The position numbers and the translations under genes were made by a program. From Cryptosporangium phraense (GTDB taxonomy: Bacteria > Actinomycetota > Actinomycetes > Mycobacteriales > Cryptosporangiaceae), in NCBI RefSeq assembly GCF_006912135.1, contig NZ_VIRS01000003.1, positions 310,001-374,000 of the forward strand: a stretch of 64,000 nucleotides of DNA, given 5' to 3'. The notes below the pieces were generated by a model. It was not told where the DNA came from. It was given only the letters and a program-made list of their open reading frames with translations, and made no database searches. Of this stretch, positions 25,617 to 33,660 are shown piece by piece. How positions within the stretch are numbered: the stretch's first letter is position 1; every line of letters starts with the position of its first letter.

Positions 25617-26408
25617 TTATGCGCGCGGGAAGACGTCCGCGAAAGCCGTGTACGTAGGGGTGCCGGGAGCGCGGTCGAGGACCGCGAACACGACCTGGTC
25701 GAAGCGCGGACCGCGGCGCAGCGCGGCCGCGAAGACCTGCGCCACGACGGCGGGGTCGTTGCCGAACACGCCGCACCCCCAGGCGCCGAGCACGAGGTGG
25801 CGATGGCCGTGCGCGGCCGCGACCGCGAGGACGCGGTCCGCGCGGCGGGCCAGCACGGCGGGGACCTCGGGCCACCGGTCGGGGTCCAGCGCCGTCCGGT
25901 TGGGTGCGGCGGCGGTCAGGAACGACACCGGGTACGGCTCGGGAAGCAGGTTGCCCTCGTCGTCGCGGAAGACCGGGACCGCGGGGGAGTAGATCACGCG
26001 GTCGGTGTACATCGGGTCGCGGTGCGCGCGGTGGTACTCGTAGTACGCGTCCGCCGCGCGCAGGCAGGGGTAGAGCGCGGACGCGCGCGCCAGGCTCTCC
26101 TCCTGCGCTTCCGCGCCGTTGAGAAAGCCCCCGCCCGGGCTCCGCGCCGAGGCGAAGTTCAGACAGGCCATGGGGACGCCGCCCCGGCGGGCGGCGGCGA
26201 GCGAGGTCTCGTTCGTCACCTGGATCTCGGGGTCACCGCCGCCGTCCGGCGCGGGCAGCGGATCGTCGGGGAGGTGGAGACGCGTACCGGCCACCGCCCG
26301 CTCGACCGCCTCGGTGAGCCGTACGTCGCCGTATCCGCCTCGCTCGATGATCTCGACGGTTTCCTGGGCGATCGCCCGGCGGGTCTCCCGCGTCACTAAG
26401 GTCTCCAT
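25617..26408 (-). CDS. TIGR02452-type microbial poly(ADP-ribose) glycohydrolase-like protein
   Basis: 263 residues, the normal size. The N-terminal helical part ('TRRAIAQETVEIIERGGYGD') precedes a macrodomain-like core. The signature loop 'SPGGGFLNGAEAQEESLARA' contains GGG and the QEE catalytic glutamates of bacterial PARG. Later blocks are 'VIYSPAVPVFRDDEGNLLPE', 'VSFLTAAAPNR' and 'HLVLGAWGCGVFGNDPAVVA', which form the ADP-ribose pocket. The enzyme removes ADP-ribose modifications. No ADP-ribosyltransferase is adjacent, so its partner is unknown. Confidence 0.88.
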   Translation of the reverse strand: METLVTRETRRAIAQETVEIIERGGYGDVRLTEAVERAVAGTRLHLPDDPLPAPDGGGDPEIQVTNETSLAAARRGGVPMACLNFASARSPGGGFLNGAEAQEESLARASALYPCLRAADAYYEYHRAHRDPMYTDRVIYSPAVPVFRDDEGNLLPEPYPVSFLTAAAPNRTALDPDRWPEVPAVLARRADRVLAVAAAHGHRHLVLGAWGCGVFGNDPAVVAQVFAAALRRGPRFDQVVFAVLDRAPGTPTYTAFADVFPRA

Positions 26409-26489
26409 TGTCCACTTGAGAACGGTGGCGCGCCCGCCGAGCGGAGGCGTTGCGGGCTCGCGACCGTTCCGAACAGAAGAGGAGCCCGT

Positions 26490-26879
26490 ATGACGTTACG
26501 CAAGCCTATTGCCCTGGCAGTGTCCGCGTTGGCGCTCGGTGCCGGCCTGGCCCTGGCCCCGGCGACCACGGCGTCGGCCGCATACCAGTGCGACATGGTC
26601 GAGTCGGCGAACGGCACCGTGTACGCCGGTTACTACACCGGCAACACGATCCAGCCGTCGAGCACCGGGGTGTCCGATGCCGGGATCGAGGCCCAGTGCA
26701 TCCTGCGCTACAAGGGCTTCAACCCCGGCACGATCGACGGGGTGTTCGGCTCGAACTCGCGGGCCGCGGCCCTGGCATTCCAGAAGAAGATGAACCGGGA
26801 CCACCACGCCGGCCTGACCGAGGACGGCAAGGTCGGCAAGAACACCTGGCCCTGGCTCCGTAACTCGAGCTACTACTAG
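26490..26879 (+). CDS. Secreted peptidoglycan-binding protein
   Basis: 129 residues. A Sec signal peptide ('LRKPIALAVSALALGAGLAL' to 'ATTASAA') is followed by a short linker and one PG_binding_1 domain: 'EAQCILRYKGFNPGTIDGVF', 'GSNSRAAALAFQKKMNRDHH', 'AGLTEDGKVGKNTWPWL'. Two cysteines (Cys34 in 'YQCDM', Cys in 'EAQCIL') may pair. There is no catalytic domain, so it may be a cell-wall-binding or cell-wall-shielding protein. Strong ribosome site 'agaggagcccgt'. Confidence 0.85.
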   Translation: MTLRKPIALAVSALALGAGLALAPATTASAAYQCDMVESANGTVYAGYYTGNTIQPSSTGVSDAGIEAQCILRYKGFNPGTIDGVFGSNSRAAALAFQKKMNRDHHAGLTEDGKVGKNTWPWLRNSSYY

Positions 26880-26887
26880 AGCGGCCC

Positions 26888-26915
26888 GGCCGGCGGCTCA
26901 CCGGGGCCGCCGGCC
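26888..26915. terminator. Bidirectional hairpin terminator
   Basis: A perfect 10-bp inverted repeat (GGCCGGCGGC / GCCGCCGGCC) with an 8-nt loop fills the 36-bp gap between the convergent stops of the peptidoglycan-binding gene and the ArsR-SRPBCC gene. No U-tract is present. Confidence 0.6.
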
Positions 26916-27710
26916 CTACTTCGCCTCGGCCAGTACCCGGCCGGTCTCCAGCAGAGTCTTGAGGTCGGAGAGCAGACGGGACCAGCCACCGCGGAGCATG
27001 TCGGGCAGCAGGCCGTCGGCGTCGAGGTCGCCGTGGACCACGGTCAGCTTCACGACGCCGTCCTCGGCCGGCTCGAGGTCGAACGTGACCGTCGAGCGGG
27101 GTTCGGCGGCGATCGTCGCGCGGGTCTGCTCGTCGACGCCCATCGCCTGCGCCCACTCGGGCGTGAACGTGTGCCAGGTGTACGAGAGGCGCCGGTACGG
27201 CTCGGCGACGAGGACGCGCTGGTCGGGGTGCTCGGTGACGGTGCCCTTCTCTGCCCAGGTCATGGGCGCGTCCGGCGTCCAGTCGGTGCGGAACTCCACG
27301 CCCCAGTAGGCCCGGGTGAACCCGGGATCCTGCAGCGCTTTCCACAGCCGCTCGGGCGTCGTCCGGATGTAGGTCGTGTACACGAATTCGGTGCTGCCCA
27401 TCGGGTTCTCCAATGCGTTTTCGAGGTCGGCGAGGGCGCGCGCGTGCGGGCGGTGGTAGCGGGTGATCCAGCGGTCGGCGATCGCGGTGATCGGGCCGGC
27501 GTCCAGATAGTGCAGTTTTTCGCGGCCGTGCCGCGCGACGCGGATGAGGCCGGCCGCCTCGAGCACCGCGAGGTGCTTGCTGACCGCCTGACGGGTCAGG
27601 TCGAGATCGGCGCAGAGCTCGCGCAGGCTCTGGCCGTTGCGCTCGTTCAGCCGGTCGAGGAGCAGCCGGCGGGACGGGTCGGCGAGCGCTTTGAAGACCG
27701 GATCGTCCAT
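26916..27710 (-). CDS. ArsR-type HTH fused to an AHSA1/SRPBCC domain
   Basis: 264 residues. Residues 1-95 are an ArsR/SmtB winged helix ('VFKALADPSRRLLLDRLNER', 'LCADLDLTRQAVSKHLAVLE', 'HGREKLHYLDAGPI'). Residues 105-264 are a START/AHSA1 barrel ('TYIRTTPERLWKALQDPGFT', 'YTWHTFTP', 'LTVVHGDLDADGLLPDMLRG'). No metal-binding CxC is seen in the HTH, so the barrel probably senses a hydrophobic ligand. A 37-bp near-perfect palindrome begins 5 bp upstream of the ATG, strongly suggesting autorepression. Confidence 0.9.
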   Translation of the reverse strand: MDDPVFKALADPSRRLLLDRLNERNGQSLRELCADLDLTRQAVSKHLAVLEAAGLIRVARHGREKLHYLDAGPITAIADRWITRYHRPHARALADLENALENPMGSTEFVYTTYIRTTPERLWKALQDPGFTRAYWGVEFRTDWTPDAPMTWAEKGTVTEHPDQRVLVAEPYRRLSYTWHTFTPEWAQAMGVDEQTRATIAAEPRSTVTFDLEPAEDGVVKLTVVHGDLDADGLLPDMLRGGWSRLLSDLKTLLETGRVLAEAK

Positions 27711-27714
27711 GGGT

Positions 27715-27751
27715 AACCTCCCGGTTGCCTAAGTTAGGGAACCGGGAGGTT
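27715..27751. promoter_or_regulatory. Nested palindromic operator of the ArsR-SRPBCC regulator
   Basis: Outer arms AACCTCCCGGTT (27715-27726) and AACCGGGAGGTT (27740-27751) are exact complements. Between them sits a second palindrome CCTAA-G-TTAGG (27728-27738). The whole is symmetric but for one base pair in the spacer. It lies 5 bp before the regulator's ATG and 12 bp from the lipoprotein stop. Confidence 0.75.
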
Positions 27752-27762
27752 GCGTGTCAAGG

Positions 27763-28368
27763 TCAACCGCGCTCGAACGGGGACGTGAACACGCGGTTCC
27801 CGCAGATCGAGCCGGTCGTGCCGGTGGGCCACCAGACCGGGACGTCGCCGCCGTGGTTCGGGAGCCCGACCAGCAGGCGGGTCGGGCGCACGACGCATTC
27901 GTCGCCGTTACCGCCGATCCGGGCCCACTCCAGGTAGGCGAACGCCTTCTGGTGCGGGGCGAGCCGGATGGTCGCCGGCGGTTCGGTGCCGGGCTGCCTC
28001 GCCGTGGTCGTCTTCCACTTGTCGTTGCCGTTGACCAGGGTCAGGGTCGGGTAGCCGGTCAGCGTGCAGGTGTGGGACTCGGCGGTGATCACGAGCGTGG
28101 CGACCGCGTTGCCGCTGGCGCCCTCGGGTTCGGGCATCTGCACGTCGACGTTTCCGGCCGCGCACTCGGGGTCGGGCAGCTTCGACGGCGGCGGTCCGGA
28201 CGGGGAGTCCGACGGGACCGGAGTGGTGACCGACGGGACCGGGTAGGCGTGCTCGGCCTCCGCGTGGCGGCGAACCGTGCGGCGGGTGGTGGAGTGCGAG
28301 GAGGTGCAGGCGGTGACCGCGGCGAGCAGCGCCGCCGCGGCGGCGAGAACGCGGAGGCGGGGTCCCAT
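27763..28368 (-). CDS. Lipoprotein with DUF4232-like domain
   Basis: 201 residues. The signal ends in a lipobox ('LLAAVTACTSS', lipidated Cys21). A Pro/Ser-rich linker ('PSVTTPVPSDSPSGPPPSKL') leads to a beta-sandwich of the DUF4232 kind: 'GNAVATLVITAESHTCTLTG', 'YPTLTLVNGNDKWKTTTARQ', 'IRLAPHQKAFAYLEWARIGG'. Cysteines before and after could form disulphides. Common in actinomycetes, function unknown, anchored outside the membrane. Divergent from prs. Confidence 0.82.
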   Translation of the reverse strand: MGPRLRVLAAAAALLAAVTACTSSHSTTRRTVRRHAEAEHAYPVPSVTTPVPSDSPSGPPPSKLPDPECAAGNVDVQMPEPEGASGNAVATLVITAESHTCTLTGYPTLTLVNGNDKWKTTTARQPGTEPPATIRLAPHQKAFAYLEWARIGGNGDECVVRPTRLLVGLPNHGGDVPVWWPTGTTGSICGNRVFTSPFERG

Positions 28369-28442
28369 GTCTACGGACGCTATTCACTGTGCGCAACCGC
28401 TAGTCTTCGGGTGCTGACGTTGCCTCTGACCTGGAGCGTTTC

Positions 28443-29399
28443 GTGCGGGAGATCGCTGTCTTCAGCGGTAGTGCCCACCCCGGCCTCGCGGCCGCCATCT
28501 GCGAGTACCTCGACACCCCACTGCTGCCGGTCCGCGTCGACCGGTTCGCCAACGACTGTCTCGAAGTGCAGTTGCAGGGCAACTGCCGGGAACGCGACGT
28601 GTTCCTCGTCCAACCGCTGGTGCGGCCGGTGCAGGAGCACCTCGTCGAACTACTGATGATGATCGACGCCGCGCGCGGCGCGTCGGCGGCCCGCACCACG
28701 GTCGTCCTGCCGCACTACGCCTACGCGCGGTCCGACAAGAAGGACACCCCGCGGATCTCGATCGGCGGCCGGCTGGTCGCGGACCTGCTGGTCGCCGCGG
28801 GTGCGAGCCGGATCCTCACGATGACGCTCCACTCGCCCCAGGTGCACGGGTTCTTCAGCGTGCCGGTCGATCACCTCCATGCGCTGCGCGAGCTGGCCGG
28901 GTATTTCGCCCAGTACGACCTCTCGAACACCACCGTCGTGTCGCCCGACCTCGGCAACGCCAAGGAGGCGGCCCGGTTCGCCCGCCGGCTAGGCGTCCCG
29001 GTAGCGGCCGGCGCCAAGCAGCGGTTCGCCGACGATCGGGTGTCGATCAGCTCGGTGATCGGCGACGTCGCCGGGCGGGACATCATCGTGCTGGACGACG
29101 AGATCGCGAAGGGCAGCACGGTGCTCGAGCTGCTCGACCGGTTGCGTGAGTTGGGTGCGCGTTCGGTGCGGCTCGCGTGTACGCACGGGTTGTTCGCGGC
29201 CGGTGCGCTGAAGCGGCTCGGTGATCAGCCTGATGTCGTGGAGATCGTTTGCACCGATACGGTGCCGATTCCGGTGTCGGATCGGATCGAGAAGTTGAGG
29301 GTGCTGTCGATCGCGCCGGCGCTGGCCGAGGCGATGCGGCGGATTCATGATGGGGAGTCGGTTAGTGCGTTGTTCGATGTGCCTGGGACGGTGGACTGA
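28443..29399 (+). CDS. prs: Ribose-phosphate pyrophosphokinase (PRPP synthetase)
   Basis: 318 residues from GTG 28443. Makes PRPP from ribose-5-phosphate and ATP for nucleotide, His and Trp synthesis. Blocks: 'IAVFSGSAHPGLAAAICEYL', 'VVLPHYAYARSDKKDTPRIS', flexible catalytic region 'TMTLHSPQVHGFFSVPVDHL', and PRPP loop 'IIVLDDEIAKGSTVLELLDR'. The loop sequence DDEIAKGST differs from the classical DD-x-x-x-TGGT, as in the second PRPP synthetase of many actinobacteria. Housekeeping prs is usually linked to glmU, which is not here, so this may be a paralogue. Confidence 0.92.
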   Translation: MREIAVFSGSAHPGLAAAICEYLDTPLLPVRVDRFANDCLEVQLQGNCRERDVFLVQPLVRPVQEHLVELLMMIDAARGASAARTTVVLPHYAYARSDKKDTPRISIGGRLVADLLVAAGASRILTMTLHSPQVHGFFSVPVDHLHALRELAGYFAQYDLSNTTVVSPDLGNAKEAARFARRLGVPVAAGAKQRFADDRVSISSVIGDVAGRDIIVLDDEIAKGSTVLELLDRLRELGARSVRLACTHGLFAAGALKRLGDQPDVVEIVCTDTVPIPVSDRIEKLRVLSIAPALAEAMRRIHDGESVSALFDVPGTVD

Positions 29400-29500
29400 G
29401 GCGCGGGATGTTCGGTGCGGGGGCGGGGGCGGGTGCGGGTGCGGGTGCCGGCTTTGCCGGCGAGCGCCCTCGGCGCCGGTGGGGCCGGTGGGGCCGCTGA

Positions 29501-29790
29501 GGCCAGCGAGGTCGGCGGTGTGCCCGAGGCCGACGGGGCAGGAGGTGCTTGAGGTCGGCGGGGCCGGGGGCGGATGAGGCCAGCGAGGTCGGCGTGGCCC
29601 CTGAGGCCAGGGCGGCAGGGGATCCCGAGGCCGGCAGGGCCGGGGGTGCCTGAGACCAGCGAGGTCGGCGGGCGTCTGAGGCCGGTGGGACCGGGGTGCC
29701 CGAGGCCAGCGGGGCAGGAGTGCGCTGAGGCCGGCGGGGTAGAGGGCGCTGAGGCCAGCGAGGCAGCCGGGGGCGGCTGAAGCCGTTGGG
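29501..29790. repeat. Degenerate 24-27 bp minisatellite
   Basis: About twelve diverged units, each starting 'gaggccrgcgrgg' and ending in a G-rich stretch. Unit length drifts between 24 and 28 bp. Stop codons and variable length argue against coding. It follows the prs stop by about 100 bp. Confidence 0.75.
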
Positions 29791-30161
29791 ACAGACCGGT
29801 CCACTGGGGTCCGAGGGCTCAGCGGGACTGCTGAGGCCGGGACAGCTCGTGGAACAGCTGAGGCGATCGGGGTCGGCGAGGCTGTTGAGACAGTGGGGTT
29901 GGGTGGGGGCGCTGAGGCCGGTGGGGCGTAGGGCAGCGGGGTCGGTGGGGCAGCGGGTCGGCGGGGCCGCTGGGGCGGCGGGCAGGCCATCCGGCTTCAC
30001 GTTGTCCGCTCGGCCATTGGGCATCGGCCAGCGACCGCAACGCGGTGCGCAGCGCTGCGGGGAGCACCTCGGGCGCCGTCGCGGAGAACGCGGTCGGGCT
30101 GAAGCCACTGGTCGACGCGTTGCGCGCGTAGAGCCGACCGTCCGGCAGCATCGCGGCCAGC
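29791..30161 (-). other. Repeat-flanked region with a possible gene fragment
   Basis: Mostly continuing degenerate GC repeats. At 29980-30150 the minus strand reads a non-repetitive, protein-like segment: 'GLAAMLPDGRLYARNASTSG', 'FSPTAFSATAPEVLPAALRT', 'ALRSLADAQWPSG'. It is cut off on both sides by repeats. The family is not recognised; it may be the tail of a lost gene. Confidence 0.3.
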
Positions 30162-30280
30162 CCTCGGCCTCCGCGCGGCCTCGGCCTCCGCGCGGCCTCG
30201 GCCTCCGCGCGGCCTCGGCCTCCGCGCGGCCTCGGCCTCCACGCGGCCTCGGCCTCCGTATGGCCCTGGCCTCCGCGTGG
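30162..30280. repeat. 17-bp tandem repeat, seven copies
   Basis: Unit 'cctcggcctccgcgcgg' occurs seven times without gaps; the first four are identical and the last three carry one to three changes. It continues into degenerate GGCC-rich repeats to about 30540. Period 17 shifts frame each unit, so it is not a protein repeat. Confidence 0.92.
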
Positions 30281-30550
30281 CCCGGCCATCAGCCCTCGGC
30301 ATTCTGCCTGGGCCGGCTTCCATCCCTGGCCCTGGCCCCCGCCCGGCCCCGGCCCTTGGCCTCGGCCCGGCTTCCATCCTTGGCCGGCCGCCCCGGCCCC
30401 GGCCTTACCGCCGGCCCCGCGGCCCGACCCCGGCCCCGCGGCCCGGCCCTGCGGCCCGGCCCCCGGCCTCACCCCCGGCCCCCGCGGCCCGGCCCCCGGG
30501 CCCCGCAGCCCGGCCCCCGGCCCGGCCCCGGCGCGACTCCGGCCCCCGCG

Positions 30551-30907
30551 TCAGCTGACGCAGAGGCAGAACGGGTGGCCGGCTGGGTCGAGGAAGACGC
30601 GGAACGTCTCGCCGGGCTGATGGTCGTGTTTGGTCGCACCCAGCGCCACTACCGCCGCCTCGCCCCCGTCGAGATCGTCGACGATCACATCCAGGTGCAT
30701 CTGCTGAGGAACGTCCTGCCCCGGCCACTGCGGCGGCCGGTAGTTCTCGACCTGCTGGAACGAGATGACCTGCCCGTACTCGGCGCGAATCTCGGCCCAG
30801 CCGGGAGACGTCTCGACCTTCCAGTCGAGCATCGTGCCGTAGAACGTCGCGAGCGCGCCCGGATCGGCGCAGTCGAGCACCAGGCTCGGAAAGCGTGCGA
30901 TAGCCAT
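30551..30907 (-). CDS. VOC-family (glyoxalase-like) protein
   Basis: 118 residues, one VOC module pair: 'ARFPSLVLDCADPGALATFY', 'GTMLDWKVETSPGWAEIRAE', 'QQMHLDVIVDDLDGGEAAVV', 'FRVFLDPAGHPFCLCVS'. Matches the Glyoxalase_6 subgroup of actinomycetes. Metal ligands are not obvious beyond 'MHLD' His and the C-terminal acid, so catalysis is uncertain. Its 3' end abuts the GC repeat tract. It is 36 bp downstream of the FMN-binding protein gene in the same direction. Confidence 0.85.
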   Translation of the reverse strand: MAIARFPSLVLDCADPGALATFYGTMLDWKVETSPGWAEIRAEYGQVISFQQVENYRPPQWPGQDVPQQMHLDVIVDDLDGGEAAVVALGATKHDHQPGETFRVFLDPAGHPFCLCVS

Positions 30908-30943
30908 GCCGACTTGCTACCACCCACCCCCGACAAAACCCGC

Positions 30944-31357
30944 TCAGATCGCGAAGCGGCTGACCTTCTCCGGGCGCAGGACGATCCGGACGACGCCGGT
31001 CTCGCGCCAGTCGTCGAGGAGCTTCTGCTGGTCGGCGTCGAGCGGGCCGTAGTAGCGCCCGGCCAGGCGCGTCGCCAGCTCGAGGCCGCCGTCATCGTGG
31101 AGCGTGACCGGGCCCTCGGCCGCGACCCAGCGCTCCGGCTCCCCGGTCGGCGACGCGACGACGACCGACGCCCGGGGCTGCTCTCGGAGGCGGGCGAGCT
31201 TCGGCGCGCCCTGGACCGAGAACATCTGCAGGTCGCCGCCGTCGGTGACCTCGAACCACACCGGACGCGGCGCGGGCCAGCGGTCCGCCTTCGGGGCCAC
31301 GGTCAGGAACGCGTAGAGCGGACGGGTGAGCAGGGCCAGATCGTCGTCGCGGAACAC
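30944..31357 (-). CDS. Pyridoxamine 5'-phosphate oxidase-like FMN/F420-binding protein
   Basis: 137 residues from GTG. Split-barrel fold typical of PNPOx-like proteins: 'DLALLTRPLYAFLTVAPKAD', 'PRPVWFEVTDGGDLQMFSVQ', 'GAPKLARLREQPRASVVVAS', 'VAAEGPVTLHDDGGLELATR', 'GVVRIVLRPEKVSRFAI'. Actinobacterial members often use F420H2 or bind haem or biliverdin. Which one applies here cannot be told. Cytosolic. Confidence 0.85.
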   Translation of the reverse strand: MFRDDDLALLTRPLYAFLTVAPKADRWPAPRPVWFEVTDGGDLQMFSVQGAPKLARLREQPRASVVVASPTGEPERWVAAEGPVTLHDDGGLELATRLAGRYYGPLDADQQKLLDDWRETGVVRIVLRPEKVSRFAI

Positions 31358-31380
31358 CCGCCCACCCTATGACGACCGCG

Positions 31381-32400
31381 TCACCGCACCGGGGACGTGC
31401 TCCACGTCGACTCGGTGTTGAAAGTCCCGACGCGCTGCACCGAGCCGATCACCCGTTCACACTCCGCGCGCACGGCCGCGACCGTGCTGCCCTTCCGGAC
31501 CTGACAGCTGACCGTGAGCACCTCCGATCCGGAGTGCTGGGAGATCCTCACCTCGAGTGAGCCGGCGTCGACCCGCGCCGACCGGCCGGCGACGGTGGCG
31601 TTCTCCTGCAGGTCACCCGCGGGTGTGCCCGGCTCCAGGCCGACCGACACCGCGTGCGCGACGCCCCGCTCGCCGTTGAACGCGATCCCCACGTGCGGGG
31701 CGCCCACCAGGTGCTCGATCCGGCTCTGTATCAGCGCCAACCCGTCCGGACGGGCCACCGTGAACGGCATCGCCATCGGCTTCCCGCCGCCTACCCGCAA
31801 CGACGACGCCACCCGCACGGCGATCGCGCGCGGGTCGTCGAAACCCAGGACCCGGACGATGGCGGTGGCGCCGGGCGCCCAATCCCAGGTCAGCCACCCG
31901 CTGTCCGGCCCACCCCGCGACGAGCCGGCGGTCCAGGTCGACGGCGCCCCGTTGACGTCGGGCCCCGCGACCGGCGACGCGATCGCGCCCCCGTAGAGCG
32001 GCGACGTCGCCCCGGGAACGGCGAGGTCGATCGTGATCTCCTCGGACCCCTGCCCCGTCGCCAGGTAGTTCTCGTGCTGAAGGGTGACGTTCCGAATCCG
32101 CTGCGTCAGCTCGTGGGGCAACCAACCGGGCTCGATGAGCGTCCGCAAGGGATTGAAGGTAGTGGGAGCAGCGACCGGGGCGGTCACGACCGGAGCCGGC
32201 CGGTCGGCCGGGGTCGGGCGGAAGAACACGACCGCCGTCACGATCACCACGGCGGCTGCGGCCGCGGCCGCGACCCACTGCCGGGGCCGGTGCCGCCGGC
32301 GGCGGCCGAGCGCGACGACGCGGTCGAGGTCGACGCCGGTCGGAGGCGCCGGATCGGCGGAGATCTCGGCCAGCAGAGCGCGGGTGCGGGTCTCGTCCAT
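31381..32400 (-). CDS. Membrane protein partner of the ECF sigma factor
   Basis: 339 residues. A short cytoplasmic N-terminal segment ('MDETRTRALLAEISADPAPP', 'GVDLDRVVALGRRRRHR') is followed by one membrane helix ('WVAAAAAAAVVIVTAVVFF') and an exported beta-rich domain with 'LTVSCQVRKGSTVAAVRAEC', where two cysteines could pair. Starts 2 bp after the sigma factor stop. This layout fits sigma/anti-sigma-like pairs, but no zinc anti-sigma motif (HxxxCxxC) is present. Role as regulator of the sigma factor is inferred from position. Confidence 0.75.
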   Translation of the reverse strand: MDETRTRALLAEISADPAPPTGVDLDRVVALGRRRRHRPRQWVAAAAAAAVVIVTAVVFFRPTPADRPAPVVTAPVAAPTTFNPLRTLIEPGWLPHELTQRIRNVTLQHENYLATGQGSEEITIDLAVPGATSPLYGGAIASPVAGPDVNGAPSTWTAGSSRGGPDSGWLTWDWAPGATAIVRVLGFDDPRAIAVRVASSLRVGGGKPMAMPFTVARPDGLALIQSRIEHLVGAPHVGIAFNGERGVAHAVSVGLEPGTPAGDLQENATVAGRSARVDAGSLEVRISQHSGSEVLTVSCQVRKGSTVAAVRAECERVIGSVQRVGTFNTESTWSTSPVR

Positions 32401-32402
32401 GG

Positions 32403-32912
32403 TCAGCTCCACCGCCCATTCGTGTGTTCGCTCTCCGGGAGGGCCCGGCGCAGGGTCGCCAGGGCCTTGGACGTCTGGCTCTTCACGGTGCCGGGGGAGC
32501 AGCTCAGCGCGTCGGCGGTCTGGTCGACAGACAGGTCGGTGTAGAACCGCAGGACGAGTACCGCGCGCTGGCGCGGCGGCAGCGCGGCGAGCGCGGTCCG
32601 CAGCGTGACCGAGTCCTCGACCTCCGGGGAAGCCCCGGCCAGTTCCGGCGGCGAGTCGACGAGCACGACCCTTCGCGACCACGAGGTCCGGCGCTCGTTC
32701 AGGAACACCCGGACGAGGACGGTCCGCGCGTAGGCGGCCCGGTCGGTCGCGGCGGACGCCTTGTCCCAGTGGACGTAGAGCTGGAGCAGCGCGCCCTGCA
32801 CCAGGTCGTCGGCGCGGTGCCAGTCCTGGCACAGCACGTACGCCAGCCGGTGCAGGCCCGGCAGGTGCCCCTGCGCGAACTCGCGGTAGGCCTGTTCCCG
32901 TGGGTCGACCAC
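32403..32912 (-). CDS. SigE-family ECF RNA polymerase sigma factor
   Basis: 169 residues from GTG 32912, preceded by 'gaaggggatggc'. Region 2: 'AYREFAQGHLPGLHRLAYVL', 'CQDWHRADDLVQGALLQLYV', 'WDKASAATDRAAYARTVLVR'. Region 4: 'LRTALAALPPRQRAVLVLRF', 'YTDLSVDQTADALSCSPGTV', 'KSQTSKALATLRRAL'. This is the SigE/SigM-like actinobacterial group often paired with a downstream membrane protein, as here. The longer upstream frame lacks homology and was rejected. Confidence 0.9.
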   Translation of the reverse strand: MVDPREQAYREFAQGHLPGLHRLAYVLCQDWHRADDLVQGALLQLYVHWDKASAATDRAAYARTVLVRVFLNERRTSWSRRVVLVDSPPELAGASPEVEDSVTLRTALAALPPRQRAVLVLRFYTDLSVDQTADALSCSPGTVKSQTSKALATLRRALPESEHTNGRWS

Positions 32913-32977
32913 GCCATCCCCTTCGCTGCCGGACGTCCCTCCTTTCGACAGAGGCGCCCGGCCCGCGATTCGGTTGC

Positions 32978-33280
32978 CTACCGGTTCAACCAGGCCGCGG
33001 CCCGGCGGGCCGACGCCCGGGACAGCCACGCGTCCTGCACGATCTCGACGAGTTCCTCCCGGCTCAGCTCACCCAGGCGCGAGGCCCGGACCAGCACCGA
33101 CGGGTGGCCGTCGAAGTGCTTGGTGGTGAAGTCCGGGTCGACCGCGTCCGGGCGCGGGTTGCGGAAGAACACGAACGACTTCCCGCCGACCTGGTAGACC
33201 GGGTTGTCCCCGGAGCCGCCGTCGACCGTGACGTGCGGCATCGCGAGCGCGAGCTCGTGGACGTCGTCGACGGTTGCCAT
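32978..33280 (-). CDS. MmcQ/YjbR-like protein
   Basis: 100 residues, typical length. CyaY-like fold of the MmcQ/YjbR family: 'DDVHELALAMPHVTVDGGSG', 'VYQVGGKSFVFFRNPRPDAV', 'LVRASRLGELSREELVEIVQ', 'DAWLSRASARRAAAWL'. Often thought to bind DNA or small ligands, without proof. ATG 33280 lies 2 bp after the stop of the small membrane protein gene, which in turn overlaps helR, so the three genes form one transcript. Confidence 0.85.
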   Translation of the reverse strand: MATVDDVHELALAMPHVTVDGGSGDNPVYQVGGKSFVFFRNPRPDAVDPDFTTKHFDGHPSVLVRASRLGELSREELVEIVQDAWLSRASARRAAAWLNR

Positions 33281-33282
33281 CG

Positions 33283-33660
33283 TCAGTCGTCCAGCGACGC
33301 CAGCGTCGCGGAGTCCCAGGTGAGCACCGGGCCGGCGTCGGCGACGCGGACGCTCACCCCGCCGTCGGCCCAGCGGATCGAGACCTCGTCGCCGGGGAAC
33401 GGGTTGGCCGCGTACAGGTACCGCGGCGACCCGTCGTGGTTGATCCGGATCTCGTCGCGCGCGACGAGCAGCCCCGAGTCGGGCCGGTGCACGACCTCGA
33501 GGCAGTAGCCGCCGTGACACGACCGCGCCTCGACGGAGTTCCCGACCGTCAGGTTGGACGACACCCAGCGCACGACCAGCACGACGATCAGCAGCGCGAC
33601 GAGCGCAGCCGCGACGAACCATCCGCGCCGGGACTTCACTGGGGTCTCAACCGTGGTCAT
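33283..33660 (-). CDS. Small hypothetical membrane protein
   Basis: 125 residues from ATG 33660, overlapping the helR stop by 14 bp. One N-terminal membrane helix ('GWFVAAALVALLIVVLVVRW') and an outside beta domain with a close cysteine pair ('ARSCHGGYCLEVVHRPDSGL') and 'PFPGDEVSIRWADGGVSVRV'. No family recognised. Overlap with helR suggests co-expression, possibly rifamycin-inducible if the element at 35807 works. Confidence 0.7.
   Translation of the reverse strand: MTTVETPVKSRRGWFVAAALVALLIVVLVVRWVSSNLTVGNSVEARSCHGGYCLEVVHRPDSGLLVARDEIRINHDGSPRYLYAANPFPGDEVSIRWADGGVSVRVADAGPVLTWDSATLASLDD

Noticed and set aside
30162-30280. CRISPR array
   Set aside because: Units of 17 bp follow each other without spacers and no cas genes are nearby.
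29786-31372. 528-residue plus-strand frame covering the GC repeats, VOC and PNPOx genes
   Set aside because: Repeats with period 17 and antisense of two recognisable proteins; no coherent domain.
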